This document shows, one piece after another, positions 24,836-33,764 of a stretch of DNA of 64,000 bases (the stretch's first letter is position 1; every line of letters starts with the position of its first letter). Both the position numbers and the translations under genes were made by a program. This DNA is from Bifidobacterium moraviense (GTDB taxonomy: Bacteria > Actinomycetota > Actinomycetes > Actinomycetales > Bifidobacteriaceae): assembly GCF_012932365.1 (NCBI RefSeq), contig NZ_JAAIIH010000007.1, positions 37,402 to 101,401 on the forward strand, written 5' to 3'. The notes under the pieces are model-generated. The model did no database searches. It was not told where the DNA came from and saw only the letters and a list, made by a program, of their open reading frames with translations.

Positions 24836-25225
24836 ATGCGCGGGCGCGGATACGGGAGACGGCCGGCCTTCGCGGCATGGCGCGGCGGCGACCGCGGAAC
24901 GGTGACGGCCGAATTCGCGGTCATCCTGCCGGTCGTCATGACGCTGGTGCTTCTGCTGCTCGGCCTGACGCAGGCGATCGGCGTGAGTCTGGCCTGCCAG
25001 GACGCGGCACGCGCCGCGGCATACGAGGTCGTGGTGGCCGGGGCGGACGCGGATCCGGTCGCGGCCGCCCGGGCCGCCGCCGGCACGGTCGACGTGGCGG
25101 TGAGCGTCGACCACGGCGACGACGGCACCCGCATCCGCACCACGTGTCCGGTCATGCCCGGTCCGCTGGACGTCCTGCCGGTGACCGTGGGCGGCACCGC
25201 GATGGCGCTGGGAGACGGATCATGA
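24836..25225 (+). CDS. tadE: TadE-like pseudopilin
   Basis: A 129-residue minor pilin. After a basic start, GTVTAEFAVILPVVMTLVLL is the TadE motif: Glu at +5 of a type IV-like cleavage site followed by a hydrophobic helix. The extracellular part contains a single conserved-looking TRIRTTCPV segment. ATG 24836 lies 2 bp after the pilin stop; the stop overlaps the next gene (ATGA). It probably helps initiate or anchor the pilus. Confidence 0.85.
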   Translation: MRGRGYGRRPAFAAWRGGDRGTVTAEFAVILPVVMTLVLLLLGLTQAIGVSLACQDAARAAAYEVVVAGADADPVAAARAAAGTVDVAVSVDHGDDGTRIRTTCPVMPGPLDVLPVTVGGTAMALGDGS

Positions 25226-25656
25226 CGTGGCGACGCGGAGTGCGCGCGTGCGCGCACCGGCTGCCGCGCCGTATTGGTCGCGGTCTGCGGCGCGCCGACC
25301 GCGGCTCGGGCACCGTGCTCGGCGCCGCGCTCATCATGGTGGCCGCGGTGCTGCTGTGCATCGTGGCCGCCGTGGGGCAGGTCATGGCGTGCCGCCTCCG
25401 GGCGCAGGGCGCCGCGGACGTCGCCGCGCTCGCCGTCGCATCGGCGCGGTACGAGGGCCGTGACGGGCCGTGCGCCGAGGCGGAGCGGATCGTAGCCGCC
25501 CACGGGTTCCGCCTCGACGGCTGTCTGCTCGACGGCGCCGACGCGCAGGTGACGGTCTCCGCGGACACCGGCGTGCCGCTGGCCGGCGCGGTGACGGCGC
25601 GTGCGCGGGCCGGGCCGACGCCGTGCGTGCCGTCCGAGCGGGATGGCGGCGCATGA
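25222..25656 (+). CDS. TadE/TadG-family protein (Rv3654c-like)
   Basis: A 144-residue membrane-anchored protein at the end of the pilus operon. A basic N-terminus with two arginine clusters precedes RGSGTVLGAALIMVAAVLLC, a single hydrophobic helix of the TadE/TadG-like type in which the usual Glu is not evident. Then comes RAQGAADVAALAVASA, the segment shared by actinobacterial secretion-neighbourhood TadE-like proteins. Two cysteines follow (CAEAERIVAAHGFRLDGC). The ATG overlaps the tadE stop. Confidence 0.8.
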   Translation: MTWRRGVRACAHRLPRRIGRGLRRADRGSGTVLGAALIMVAAVLLCIVAAVGQVMACRLRAQGAADVAALAVASARYEGRDGPCAEAERIVAAHGFRLDGCLLDGADAQVTVSADTGVPLAGAVTARARAGPTPCVPSERDGGA

Positions 25657-25746
25657 GGAGACCGGCGCATGAGAAGCGCGGCATGTGATGATGCCCACTC
25701 GTGACGCACTGGCGCGGCCGGGCGCGGCTGGGTTATCGTGAAACGC

Positions 25747-26913
25747 ATGACTCAACAGCGCAGGACGGTGGCGATGATCGGCAACCCGGTCTCCGACAAG
25801 GGGCGCGGAGCCAAGGTGGGGGAGCGGGTGCGGGGCCTGCTCGAGGCCGCCGGCGCCGAATACGGGTTCGACGTGCTGGACCTGACCGGCGCGAGCTTCG
25901 ACGACTCGCTGGCGCGGGCGCGCGCCCATGCCGCCGAGTACGACCATCTGGTCGTGGTGGGCGGCGACGGCATGATCGCGCTCGGCGCCAACGCCGTGGG
26001 CACGAGCGGCATCCCGCTCGGCATCGTGGCCATCGGCTCCGGCAACGACTTCGCGCGAGGGCTCAAGCTGCCGATCGACCGCGTGGACGTGGCCGTGGAG
26101 GGCATCGTGGGTGCCATCGTGCGCGGATCGCATCTCGACGTGGACATGGGACACGTCACGTCGCTGCCGGGCGGCCGCGCGGTGGATCCCAGCACCGGCG
26201 CGGAGATCGGTCCGTCGGACGGGTCCGACGGGTCCGACGGGTCCGGGGACGCGGACGGCGATGCGCCCGCTCCCGTGCCCATCGACCGCTACTACGCCGG
26301 CATGCTCTCGTGCGGACTCGACTCCAGCATCAACGACCGGGCCAACCATTCGCGCCTGCCCAACGGCAAGCTGCGCTATCTGGCCGCGGCGCTGGTGGAG
26401 CTGACGCGCATGAAGCGCTATGGCTACCGCATCCGCGTCACGATGGCGGACGGCACGGTGGATGAGCGCGAGGTCGTCACCCCGCTGCTCACCGTGGCCA
26501 ACTCGCGCCACATCGGCGGCGGCATCGAGCTCGCGCCGTATTCGCGCTTCGCCGACGGTCTGCTGGACCTGGTGTGGGCGCGGCACGTGCCGAACGCGCT
26601 CGAATGCGTGGAGGCGGTCTCCAAGGCGTACGGCGACCGGCTGCTCGGCTGCCGGTGCCTGGACTGGCGGCGCATCCGCGAGATCGAGATCGACCGGGCG
26701 TCCGAGGGCGACGAGCCGCCGGTGCTCATGGCGGACGGCGAGTACGTGGGGTACCTGCCCGTGCGCGTGAGCGTGCGTCCGCGTGCGCTGCGCGTGCTCG
26801 TGCCGCCGGCCGTGGCCGCGGAGGAGTCCCGGCGCACGGAGATCGCGCTGGACGACATGCTGGCGCGCGACGGACGCGATCCGGAGACCGGCGCGTTCGC
26901 CGACGGCCGCTGA
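25747..26913 (+). CDS. Diacylglycerol kinase-family lipid kinase
   Basis: Predicted cytoplasmic enzyme phosphorylating diacylglycerol or a related lipid. The catalytic domain shows VAMIGNPVSDKGRGAKV, the nucleotide-binding VVVGGDGMIALGANAV (GGDG motif) and IPLGIVAIGSGNDFARGL. The C-terminal beta domain follows. An insertion of about 25 residues with three SDG repeats (~155-180) is encoded by a small direct repeat of GGGTCCGAC. Length 388. The start may be ATG 25747 or GTG 25738; there is no ribosome site, and the transcript may be leaderless. Substrate cannot be told from sequence. Confidence 0.85.
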   Translation: MTQQRRTVAMIGNPVSDKGRGAKVGERVRGLLEAAGAEYGFDVLDLTGASFDDSLARARAHAAEYDHLVVVGGDGMIALGANAVGTSGIPLGIVAIGSGNDFARGLKLPIDRVDVAVEGIVGAIVRGSHLDVDMGHVTSLPGGRAVDPSTGAEIGPSDGSDGSDGSGDADGDAPAPVPIDRYYAGMLSCGLDSSINDRANHSRLPNGKLRYLAAALVELTRMKRYGYRIRVTMADGTVDEREVVTPLLTVANSRHIGGGIELAPYSRFADGLLDLVWARHVPNALECVEAVSKAYGDRLLGCRCLDWRRIREIEIDRASEGDEPPVLMADGEYVGYLPVRVSVRPRALRVLVPPAVAAEESRRTEIALDDMLARDGRDPETGAFADGR

Positions 26914-27019
26914 GGGCGAGATAGCCGGGTGACGGTAGGTTAGAACGGGACCGGTGCGCGGGACCCGCACACGCGGGTCCGCATCGGCATGACGGAATCA
27001 GGCAAGGTAGGTAACGGTT

Positions 27020-29758
27020 ATGGCTCTCGCGTTGTATCGCCGGTATCGGCCGGACACCTTCGAAGGGGTGGTCGGACAGGATCAGGTGACGGTGCCCCTG
27101 ATGCGCGCCCTCGACGAGGGCAAGCTCACCCACGCCTACCTGTTCTCCGGCCCGCGCGGCTGCGGCAAGACCAGCTCCGCGCGCATCCTGGCCCGCTGCG
27201 TCAACTGCGCCAAGGGCCCCACCTCGCATCCGTGCGGCGAGTGCGAAAGCTGCCGCGACCTCGCCACCGGTGGACCGGGATCGATCGACGTGGTGGAGAT
27301 CGACGCCGCCAGCCACAACGGCGTGGACGACGCCCGCGAGCTGCGCGACCGCGTGGCCGCCATGCCGGCGCGCGACCGCTACAAGATCTTCATCCTCGAC
27401 GAGGCGCACATGGTCACGCCGCAGGGCTTCAACGCGCTGCTCAAGACGGTCGAGGAACCGCCGGACCACGTGATGTTCATCTTCGCCACCACCGAGCCGG
27501 ACAAGGTGATCGGCACCATCCGCTCGCGCACCCACCACTATCCGTTCCGCCTCGTGCCCGCCGAGGTCATGGGCCCGTATCTGGAGACGATCTGCGGCAA
27601 GGAGGGTATCAGGCCCGAGCCGGGCGTGCTGAGGCTCGCCATGCGCGCCGGCGGCGGTTCGGTGCGCGATACGCTCTCCGTGCTCGACCAGCTCATGGTG
27701 GGTGCCGTGGACGGCGTGATCACGCAGCAGAGCGCCGTGGCGCTGCTCGGCTTCACGCCGGACGCGCTGATCGGCGAGGCCGTGGACGCGGTCATCGACC
27801 GTGACGGCGAGGCGCTGTACGGCGTGGTGCAGAAGGTCGTGGTGGGCGGCTACGACCCGCGCAGGTTCGTGGAGGACCTGCTGGCGCGCGTGCGCGATCT
27901 GCTGGTGCTCACGCTGGGCGGCGCCCGCGCCGAATCGGTGCTGGGCGACGACGCGGCGGCCGGCGACATGGACGATCTCAAGCGTCAGTCCGCGGCCCTA
28001 GGACTGACCCGGCTGACCGGCATGGCCGACGTCATCAACGATGCGCTGGGCTCCATGAGCGGCGCCACCTCGCCGCGCATGCGTCTCGAGCTGCTGGCGG
28101 CGCGCCTGCTGGCCGGGCCGCTGCCGCAGGCGGCCGCGGACGGTTCCGTTGCGCCCTCCGCCGCGCAGGCCGGTCCGGCCGCCGCCGGGAGCTCCGCCTC
28201 CACCGGCGCGGGCACGCCCGGCGGGCACGTGGGCTTCGCGGGTTCCTCCCGCGCCAAGGCCTCCGGCGGATTCGCCGGGTCGTCGCGGCATGCGCAGGAT
28301 CGGCCGGCCGACGGGGGAACGGAGCCGGCGCAGGCCATGCAGTCCGCGCAGACCGCTCAAGCCGAGGCGGGCGCGCCCGGGTCCCCGACGGCTGCCTCGG
28401 CGCCCGGGACTCCTTCCACCGCTCCGGCTGATGCCGAGCCTGCGGGGTGGGGCGCTCCCGCCTCCGCCGCCGTCTCCGCCACTGCGCCCGTCGCCACGTC
28501 CGTCGCCACGTCCGTCGTCGCAGAGCCGGCGGTCTCAGGCCCCGCGGAACCGGGCGCGGCCCAGTCGGGCGACGATCACCATGAACCCGACCGCCGTACG
28601 CCGGACGAACGCTGGGACGCGCTGGTCGCCGCGCTGCCCGACGACGTGGCCAGGTACGTCCGCCGCGACAAGGTGCCGCGCATCCATCTGACGCTCAACG
28701 AGCAGACCGGCGCCGGCAAGCTGTGGATCAAGTTCGACGTGCCGCTGAGCAAGTACGCGTTCGCCATCGCCATGGCGGACGAGACCGTGGACGGCACCAA
28801 CAGGGTGGTGGACATCCTGCGCGCCGAGACGCGCAAGGCGTTCGGCGAGCACGTGCAGCTGGCCCCCACCGAGAAGATGGCGGACGGTCAGGTGGCGCCG
28901 CCGATGAGCAAGCTGCCGCCGGACGAGCAGCGACGCATCAAGTCGCAGATCGCCATGGCCAACGCCGGGCTCGCCGCTGCGGGGCTCGCCGCGTCCATCG
29001 GCATGGCGTCGGCGGCCGGACCCGCCGGTTCGGCCGCCGACGGCGCCGCGAAGGCCGACGCCGGCTCCGGCGCGTCCGACGGCGACGACGTTCACCGAGG
29101 CATGCCCCATCCGGGCGACGACGTCGACCCATGGGCGCAGCCTCCCGTTGTTCCCGTCGCTCCCGCCACTCCGGTAGCGTCCGCCGCCGCGTCGGCCGGA
29201 CGCGAGGGAAACCCGCAGGAGCACGACCACGCCAGGCACGTGGCCGTGCCCGACCTGAGCGACGACGTCGACCCGTGGGCGCAGCCGCCGGTCGGCGCCG
29301 CGCGGCCGGCGGCGGAACCCGTCCGGCCCGCGTCGGCGCCGTCCCCCGCCCCCGCGTCGTCGTCTCCCGTCCCTGCGTCGCACGCCTTCGCGGACGAGGA
29401 GGATCCGTGGGCGCAGCCGCGAACCCCGCAGCCGCAACAGGCGCCCCGGCCCGCGCCGCAGCCGGAACCGCGGAACGCCGGCGGCCCGCAGCCGCAGCAT
29501 GACGGCGGCCCGCAGCCCGGAGGCTGGCAGCCGCCGGACGACCCGTTCACCCCGCCCACGATGGGCCAGCCCCCGCGGCCGCAGGTGGACGCCGAGGACG
29601 ACGAATACTCGCTGAGCGACGCCTCGCTCGGCCAGGCCGCGGCCATGAGCCTCGACGACATCAAGCGGATGTTCGAGGTCAAGAAGGTGGAGGAATTCGC
29701 CGCCGACGACCCGAACAACCCCGCCAACGCGCAGCACAAGGCCCGCGAGACCGAGTAG
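27020..29758 (+). CDS. dnaX: DNA polymerase III subunit gamma/tau
   Basis: Clamp-loader ATPase of the replicase. Residues 1-~370 are the AAA+ core: GPRGCGKTSSARILARCVNC (Walker A), the zinc module with four cysteines in CVNC...CGECESC, FILDEAHMVTPQGFNALLK (Walker B) and sensor-1 FIFATTEPDKVIGTI. The remaining ~540 residues are a long Pro/Ala-rich tau-like tail broken by a globular segment (~530-650). It carries three copies of a DPWAQP motif (DDVDPWAQPPV twice, EEDPWAQPRT once). No slippery sequence for a frameshifted gamma form is obvious. It is followed by recR, as is common. Confidence 0.95.
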   Translation: MALALYRRYRPDTFEGVVGQDQVTVPLMRALDEGKLTHAYLFSGPRGCGKTSSARILARCVNCAKGPTSHPCGECESCRDLATGGPGSIDVVEIDAASHNGVDDARELRDRVAAMPARDRYKIFILDEAHMVTPQGFNALLKTVEEPPDHVMFIFATTEPDKVIGTIRSRTHHYPFRLVPAEVMGPYLETICGKEGIRPEPGVLRLAMRAGGGSVRDTLSVLDQLMVGAVDGVITQQSAVALLGFTPDALIGEAVDAVIDRDGEALYGVVQKVVVGGYDPRRFVEDLLARVRDLLVLTLGGARAESVLGDDAAAGDMDDLKRQSAALGLTRLTGMADVINDALGSMSGATSPRMRLELLAARLLAGPLPQAAADGSVAPSAAQAGPAAAGSSASTGAGTPGGHVGFAGSSRAKASGGFAGSSRHAQDRPADGGTEPAQAMQSAQTAQAEAGAPGSPTAASAPGTPSTAPADAEPAGWGAPASAAVSATAPVATSVATSVVAEPAVSGPAEPGAAQSGDDHHEPDRRTPDERWDALVAALPDDVARYVRRDKVPRIHLTLNEQTGAGKLWIKFDVPLSKYAFAIAMADETVDGTNRVVDILRAETRKAFGEHVQLAPTEKMADGQVAPPMSKLPPDEQRRIKSQIAMANAGLAAAGLAASIGMASAAGPAGSAADGAAKADAGSGASDGDDVHRGMPHPGDDVDPWAQPPVVPVAPATPVASAAASAGREGNPQEHDHARHVAVPDLSDDVDPWAQPPVGAARPAAEPVRPASAPSPAPASSSPVPASHAFADEEDPWAQPRTPQPQQAPRPAPQPEPRNAGGPQPQHDGGPQPGGWQPPDDPFTPPTMGQPPRPQVDAEDDEYSLSDASLGQAAAMSLDDIKRMFEVKKVEEFAADDPNNPANAQHKARETE

Positions 29759-29840
29759 CGCGCAGGACCGGGCGACACCCCGGCAACCCCACAACCCGCA
29801 AGCCGAACGGCCCGCATGACGCGGGCGGAAAGGACGTTCC

Positions 29841-30443
29841 ATGGCGCTCGCATACGACGGCGCGATCCAGAACCTCATCGACGCGTTCTCGCGCCTGCCG
29901 GGCATCGGACCGAAGGGCGCGCAGCGCATCGCCTTCTACCTGCTCGGCGCCCCGGACGCCGAGGCGCAGGGACTCGCCGACGCGATCAGCGAGGTCAAGT
30001 CCAAGGTGCGCTTCTGCGAGATCTGCGGCAACGTGTGCGAGACCAGCCCGTGCCCGGTGTGCCAGGATCCGCGACGCGACCGCGGCGTGATCTGCGTGGT
30101 GGAGGAGCCCAAGGACGTGATGAGCATCGAGCGCACGCGCGAGTTCCGCGGTCTCTACCACGTGCTCGGCGGCGCCATCAACCCCATGGCCAACGTGGGG
30201 CCCGCGGACCTCAGGATCCCGCAGCTGCTCGAGCGTCTCGGCGACGGCTCCGTCACCGAGGTGATCCTGGCGCTCGACCCGAACATCGAGGGCGAGGCCA
30301 CCACGCGCTACCTCGCGCAGCTGCTCGGGCCGCTCGGCGTCAAGGTCACCAGACTCGCCAGCGGCCTGCCCGTGGGCAGCGACCTCGAATACGCCGACGA
30401 GATCACCCTCGGGCGCGCGCTCTCCGGTCGCCAGGCCGCGTAG
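29841..30443 (+). CDS. recR: Recombination protein RecR
   Basis: A 200-residue recombination mediator that, with RecO, loads RecA at gaps. It has a helix-hairpin-helix ([19 protein letters not shown]) and a four-cysteine zinc finger ([19 protein letters not shown]). The Toprim domain contains [15 protein letters not shown] and [15 protein letters not shown]. The ATG at 29841 has GGAAAGGA upstream. It lies 82 bp after dnaX and is probably cotranscribed with it. Confidence 0.96.
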   Translation: MALAYDGAIQNLIDAFSRLPGIGPKGAQRIAFYLLGAPDAEAQGLADAISEVKSKVRFCEICGNVCETSPCPVCQDPRRDRGVICVVEEPKDVMSIERTREFRGLYHVLGGAINPMANVGPADLRIPQLLERLGDGSVTEVILALDPNIEGEATTRYLAQLLGPLGVKVTRLASGLPVGSDLEYADEITLGRALSGRQAA

Positions 30444-30514
30444 CGAAGCCCGCGGCGGAGCCCGGCGCGGGTCCGCATCCTGAATGCGCCGGGCAACAGA
30501 CGGCACCCGGCCCC

Positions 30515-30520
30515 TATAAT
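30515..30520 (+). promoter_or_regulatory. -10 box upstream of aspartokinase
   Basis: A perfect TATAAT lies 60 bp before the lysC start codon. The region 17-18 bp upstream (GGCAAC) is a poor -35. It is the best -10 match I noticed in the window. Confidence 0.6.
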
Positions 30521-30579
30521 CGTCGCGATTGCGTAAGCTGGGTAACCACTACCGAGCGGCAGAGAGAATAGGACTTCCA

Positions 30580-31344
30580 GTGGCTCTGATTGTGCAGAAG
30601 TACGGCGGCTCGTCCGTCGCCGACACGGATTCGATCAAGCGCGTGGCCAGGCGCATCATCGAGACGAAGAAGAAGGGCAACAAGGTGGCCGTGGTCGTCT
30701 CCGCCATGGGCGACACCACCGACGACCTCATCGACCAGGCCAAGAGCATCGACTCCAACCCGCCCGAGCGCGAGATGGACATGCTCATGACCGCCGGCGA
30801 GCGCATCTCCATGAGCCTGCTCGCCATGGCCATCCACGCCGCGGGCGACCGCGCCCACTCGTTCACCGGCCAGCAGGCCGGCTTCTTCACCGACGCCCGC
30901 TACGGCGCCGCGCACATCAAGGCCGTCAAGCCGGACCGCGTCAAGAACGTGCTGTCCGAGGGCGAGGTGGCGATCGTGGCCGGCTTCCAGGGCATCAACG
31001 ACGAGGGCGACGCCACCACGCTGGGCCGCGGCGGCTCCGACACCTCCGCCGTGGCGCTCGCCGTGGCGCTCGGCGCCGACGTGTGCGAGATCTACACCGA
31101 CGTGGACGGCGTGTTCACCGCCGACCCGCGCATCGTGCCCACCGCGCGCCGCATCCCGTACATCGACTACGACTCGATCCTGGAGATGGCGTCCTGCGGC
31201 TCCAAGGTGCTGGCGCTGCGCTGCGTGGAGTACGCCCAGCGGTTCAACATGCCGCTGCACGTGCGCTCCTCCTTCTCGCACCGTCCCGGCACGCTGATCG
31301 TCCCCGAGGGCGTCGATCCGCGCTCCCTGCCCAACATCGACTGA
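30580..31344 (+). CDS. lysC: Aspartate kinase, catalytic subunit (alpha-type, no ACT domain)
   Basis: Catalyses ATP-dependent phosphorylation of aspartate, the first step to lysine, threonine, methionine and diaminopimelate. The 254 residues cover only the amino-acid kinase domain: [54 protein letters not shown] and [15 protein letters not shown]. The regulatory ACT domains are on the next gene. The start is GTG 30580, since family members begin just before this VQKYGGSS. It is separated from the beta gene by 72 bp and has a TATAAT upstream. Confidence 0.93.
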   Translation: MALIVQKYGGSSVADTDSIKRVARRIIETKKKGNKVAVVVSAMGDTTDDLIDQAKSIDSNPPEREMDMLMTAGERISMSLLAMAIHAAGDRAHSFTGQQAGFFTDARYGAAHIKAVKPDRVKNVLSEGEVAIVAGFQGINDEGDATTLGRGGSDTSAVALAVALGADVCEIYTDVDGVFTADPRIVPTARRIPYIDYDSILEMASCGSKVLALRCVEYAQRFNMPLHVRSSFSHRPGTLIVPEGVDPRSLPNID

Positions 31345-31416
31345 CGTCGACCGACGTCGACCGACCCGCGCGCCAAGCGCAAGCGACTTCCAAGCATTCT
31401 TCCGAAAGGCAACACA

Positions 31417-31980
31417 ATGAGCGACAACACCAAGTCCATGGGCGACCTGTTCCCCGACCTCGGCCCCGAAGCCCCCGTCATCTCCGGCGTGGCGCACGAC
31501 CGTTCCGAGGCGCTGGTCACCGTGCGCGGCGTGCCGAACGAGCCCGGCATGGCCGCCAAGGTGTTCACCGAGCTGGCCACCGCCGGCATCAACGTGGACA
31601 TGATCGTGCAGGCCGGCGCGTCCGTGGGCACCGCGGACATCTCCTTCACCGTCCCGGAGACGGCGCGCAAGAAGGCCGAGGAGGTGCTGCAGACCGAGCA
31701 CGACGAGCTGGGCTACCGCGACTTCGACGTCAACACCGCCGTGGGCAAGGTGGCCGTGGTGGGCGTGGGCATGAAGACCCACTCCGGTCTGGCCGCCAAG
31801 TTCTTCACCGCGCTGAGCGAGAAGGGCATCAACGTGCTCATGATCTCCACCTCGGAGATCCGCATCGCCGCCCTGGTGCCGCTCGACCAGCTCGACGACG
31901 CCGTGCGCGCGCTGCACACCGCCTACGGTCTGGACGCCAACCAGATCGAGGCCGTGGTCTACGGCGGCACCGGCCGCTGA
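31417..31980 (+). CDS. Aspartate kinase, regulatory ACT-domain subunit
   Basis: A 187-residue protein consisting of a short leader and two ACT domains, which bind lysine/threonine to feedback-inhibit aspartokinase. Visible are ALVTVRGVPNEPGMAAKVFT with GINVDMIVQ, and VAVVGVGMKTHSGLAAKFFT with GINVLMISTSEIR, the two ACT ligand loops. In Corynebacterium the corresponding beta subunit comes from an internal start in one gene. Here it is a separate gene with its own ATG and a GAAAGG site 9 nt upstream. It is followed by a strong terminator. Confidence 0.92.
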   Translation: MSDNTKSMGDLFPDLGPEAPVISGVAHDRSEALVTVRGVPNEPGMAAKVFTELATAGINVDMIVQAGASVGTADISFTVPETARKKAEEVLQTEHDELGYRDFDVNTAVGKVAVVGVGMKTHSGLAAKFFTALSEKGINVLMISTSEIRIAALVPLDQLDDAVRALHTAYGLDANQIEAVVYGGTGR

Positions 31981-32049
31981 TCGCCGACCCGCGTCGCGCG
32001 TAGGCGCGCGTAGGCGCATAAGACGATGCGCGCGTAGGACGACGCGTGA

Positions 32050-32107
32050 ATACGACGAGTGGGGCGTCCCGATGATCCGATTCATCGGGACGCCCCACTC
32101 GTCGTAT
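32050..32107 (+). terminator. Long perfect hairpin terminator after the aspartokinase genes
   Basis: ATACGACGAGTGGGGCGTCC plus CGATGA pairs over 26 bp with TCATCGGGACGCCCCACTCG plus TCGTAT around a 6-nt loop. A T-rich stretch (GTTTTGTGTTTTGCG) begins about 7 nt later. Confidence 0.85.
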
Positions 32108-32144
32108 CTGCACGTTTTGTGTTTTGCGCTGTATGCCTTGTCGT

Positions 32145-32275
32145 CATCCTGAGCGGAGTCCGCAGGACGGAGCCGAAGGATCCTTGACCATCGCGTGATC
32201 CTTGACCATCGCGTGATCCTTGACCATCGCGCGCGAAGTCAACGATCCTTCGACTCGCTTCGCTCGCTCAGGATG
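32145..32275. repeat. Inverted-repeat element with triplicated 18-bp unit
   Basis: CATCCTGAGCG (32145-32155) and CGCTCAGGATG (32265-32275) are perfect inverted repeats at the ends. Inside, GATCCTTGACCATCGCGT is repeated three times in tandem at 32179, 32197 and 32215. The flanks (GAGCGGAGTCCGCAGGACGG, CTTCGACTCGCTTCGCTC) are themselves palindromic, like REP elements. It fills the convergent gap between the aspartokinase genes and asd. Confidence 0.75.
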
Positions 32276-32318
32276 ATTTCCGGTTGTGTGCGGCCCGGCC
32301 GCACACAACCGGAAATCA
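32274..32318 (-). terminator. Perfect hairpin overlapping the asd stop codon
   Basis: TGATTTCCGGTTGTGTGCGG (from 32274) pairs with CCGCACACAACCGGAAATCA (ending 32318). The right arm contains the asd stop. Probable asd terminator, although no T-run follows. Confidence 0.7.
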
Positions 32319-33410
32319 CTTGGCGGCGATGTAGCCGAGCGCCTTGAGCATCTCGGCGCATTCGAGCGCGCCGCCGGCGGCGCCGCGCAGCGTGTTGTGC
32401 GCAAGCCCCACGAACTTCCAGTCGAAGATCGAGTCCTCGCGCAGACGGCCGATCGACACGCCCATGCCGCCCTCGTAGTCCACGTCCAGCTTGACCTGCG
32501 GACGGTCGTCCTCGGTGAGGTACTGGATGAAGTGCTTCGGCGCGTGCGGCAGACCCAGACGGGCCGCCTCGGACGTGTAGCTGACCAGACGGTCGATCAG
32601 CTCGTCCTTGGTGGGGTTCTTGCCGAAGTTGATGAACACGGTGGCGGTGTGACCGTTGAGCACGGGCACGCGGATGCACTGCGACGTGATCTTCAGCGGG
32701 CCGTCGAACGGCACGATCTCGCCCTTGGCGTCGTCCACGTGGCCGAACACCTTGAGCGGCTCCTTCTCGCTCTTGGCTTCCTCGCCGGAGATGAACGGGA
32801 TGATGTTGCCCACCATCTCGGGCCAGTCGCGGAACGTCTTGCCGGCGCCGGAGATCGCCTGATAGGTGCTCACCACCACCTCGTGCGGCTCGAACTCCTT
32901 CCACGCGGCCAGCGCGGGCGTGTAGGCCTGGATCGAGCAGTTGGGCTTGACGGCGATGAAGCCGCGCGTGGTGCCGAGGCGCCTGCGCTGGTGCTCGATG
33001 ACGGCGAAGTGCTCCGGGTTGATCTCCGGCACGACCATCGGCACGTCCGGCGTCCAGCGGTGCGCGCTGTTGTTGGAGACGACCGGGGTCTCGGTCTTCG
33101 CGTAGCGCTCCTCGATGGCGCGGATCTGGTCCTTCGGCATGTTCACGGCGGAGAACATGAAGTCGACGCCCTCAGCCACCTTCTCGGCGTCGTCGCCGTC
33201 GACCACGGTCATGTGGCGCGCGTACTCGGGCATCGGCGTCTCGATCTTCCAGCGGTCGCCGACGGCCTCCTCGTACGTCTTGCCGGCGCTGTGCGCGGAC
33301 GCGGCGAGGGTGGTCACCTCGAACCACGGATGGTTCTCGAGCAGGGTCACGAAGCGCTGGCCCACCATGCCGGTGGCGCCCAGGATGCCGACCTTCAGTT
33401 TCTCGGACAT
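32316..33410 (-). CDS. asd: Aspartate-semialdehyde dehydrogenase
   Basis: Second enzyme of the aspartate pathway, reducing aspartyl phosphate with NADPH. 364 residues. The dinucleotide-binding start is VGILGATGMVGQRFVTLLEN. The active-site Cys is in VKPNCSIQAYTPALAAW, and the substrate-binding and catalytic residues lie in STYQAISGAGKTF and in HTATVFINF. The extra insertions place it in the yeast/archaeal-like ASADH class rather than the E. coli class. Start ATG 33410. It converges with the aspartokinase pair, so the first two pathway steps are neighbours on opposite strands. Confidence 0.94.
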   Translation of the reverse strand: MSEKLKVGILGATGMVGQRFVTLLENHPWFEVTTLAASAHSAGKTYEEAVGDRWKIETPMPEYARHMTVVDGDDAEKVAEGVDFMFSAVNMPKDQIRAIEERYAKTETPVVSNNSAHRWTPDVPMVVPEINPEHFAVIEHQRRRLGTTRGFIAVKPNCSIQAYTPALAAWKEFEPHEVVVSTYQAISGAGKTFRDWPEMVGNIIPFISGEEAKSEKEPLKVFGHVDDAKGEIVPFDGPLKITSQCIRVPVLNGHTATVFINFGKNPTKDELIDRLVSYTSEAARLGLPHAPKHFIQYLTEDDRPQVKLDVDYEGGMGVSIGRLREDSIFDWKFVGLAHNTLRGAAGGALECAEMLKALGYIAAK

Positions 33411-33512
33411 AACAACCTTCTGAGTCTGGTGGTGTGGGATATCGTTCCCATCGTACGGGCGGCGCGGCGGCGGCGCGGCGGACGTCCCATATGGTGACTG
33501 GAGCGCGGCGGC

Positions 33513-33743
33513 GCGTCCGGATCCACATCCGTCGCCGATGTCGGACGTGGATCCGGACGGATTCGGGCCCGGACTCGTCCCGATCCACATCCGAAACCAC
33601 TGATGGATGTGGCGGCGGACGGATTCGGCCCCGTACGTGTCCGGAACGCCATCCATGGCCGGTGGCGGATGTGACTTCGGACGCGTCGGGCACGCGGAAC
33701 GTCCGAAACCACATCCGGATCCCGCGTCGGGCGAAGTGCCCCG
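33513..33743. repeat. Second-family 62-bp array (3.5 units)
   Basis: GATCCACATCCG occurs at 33520 and 33582, 62 bp apart, with a CCACATCCG two periods later (33709) and a decayed copy at 33647. GGACGGATTCGG occurs at 33555 and 33617, again 62 bp apart. Each unit holds an inverted repeat of about 34 bp (GATCCACATCCG ... CGGACGTGGATC in the first). The sequence is unrelated to the CAACGTTG family, but the period and palindrome-plus-filler plan are the same. It lies in the divergent gap between asd and the next gene. Confidence 0.8.
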
Positions 33744-33764
33744 CGCCTGTCCTACACTGGAGAC

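Noticed and set aside
27020..29758. Programmed frameshift site in dnaX for a short gamma form
   Set aside because: No A-rich slippery heptamer with a nearby hairpin was seen near the end of the ATPase core.
30529..30579. Extended N-terminus for aspartokinase from 30529
   Set aside because: It would begin only about 10 bp after the TATAAT box and adds non-conserved residues; the family starts at the [10 protein letters not shown] segment.
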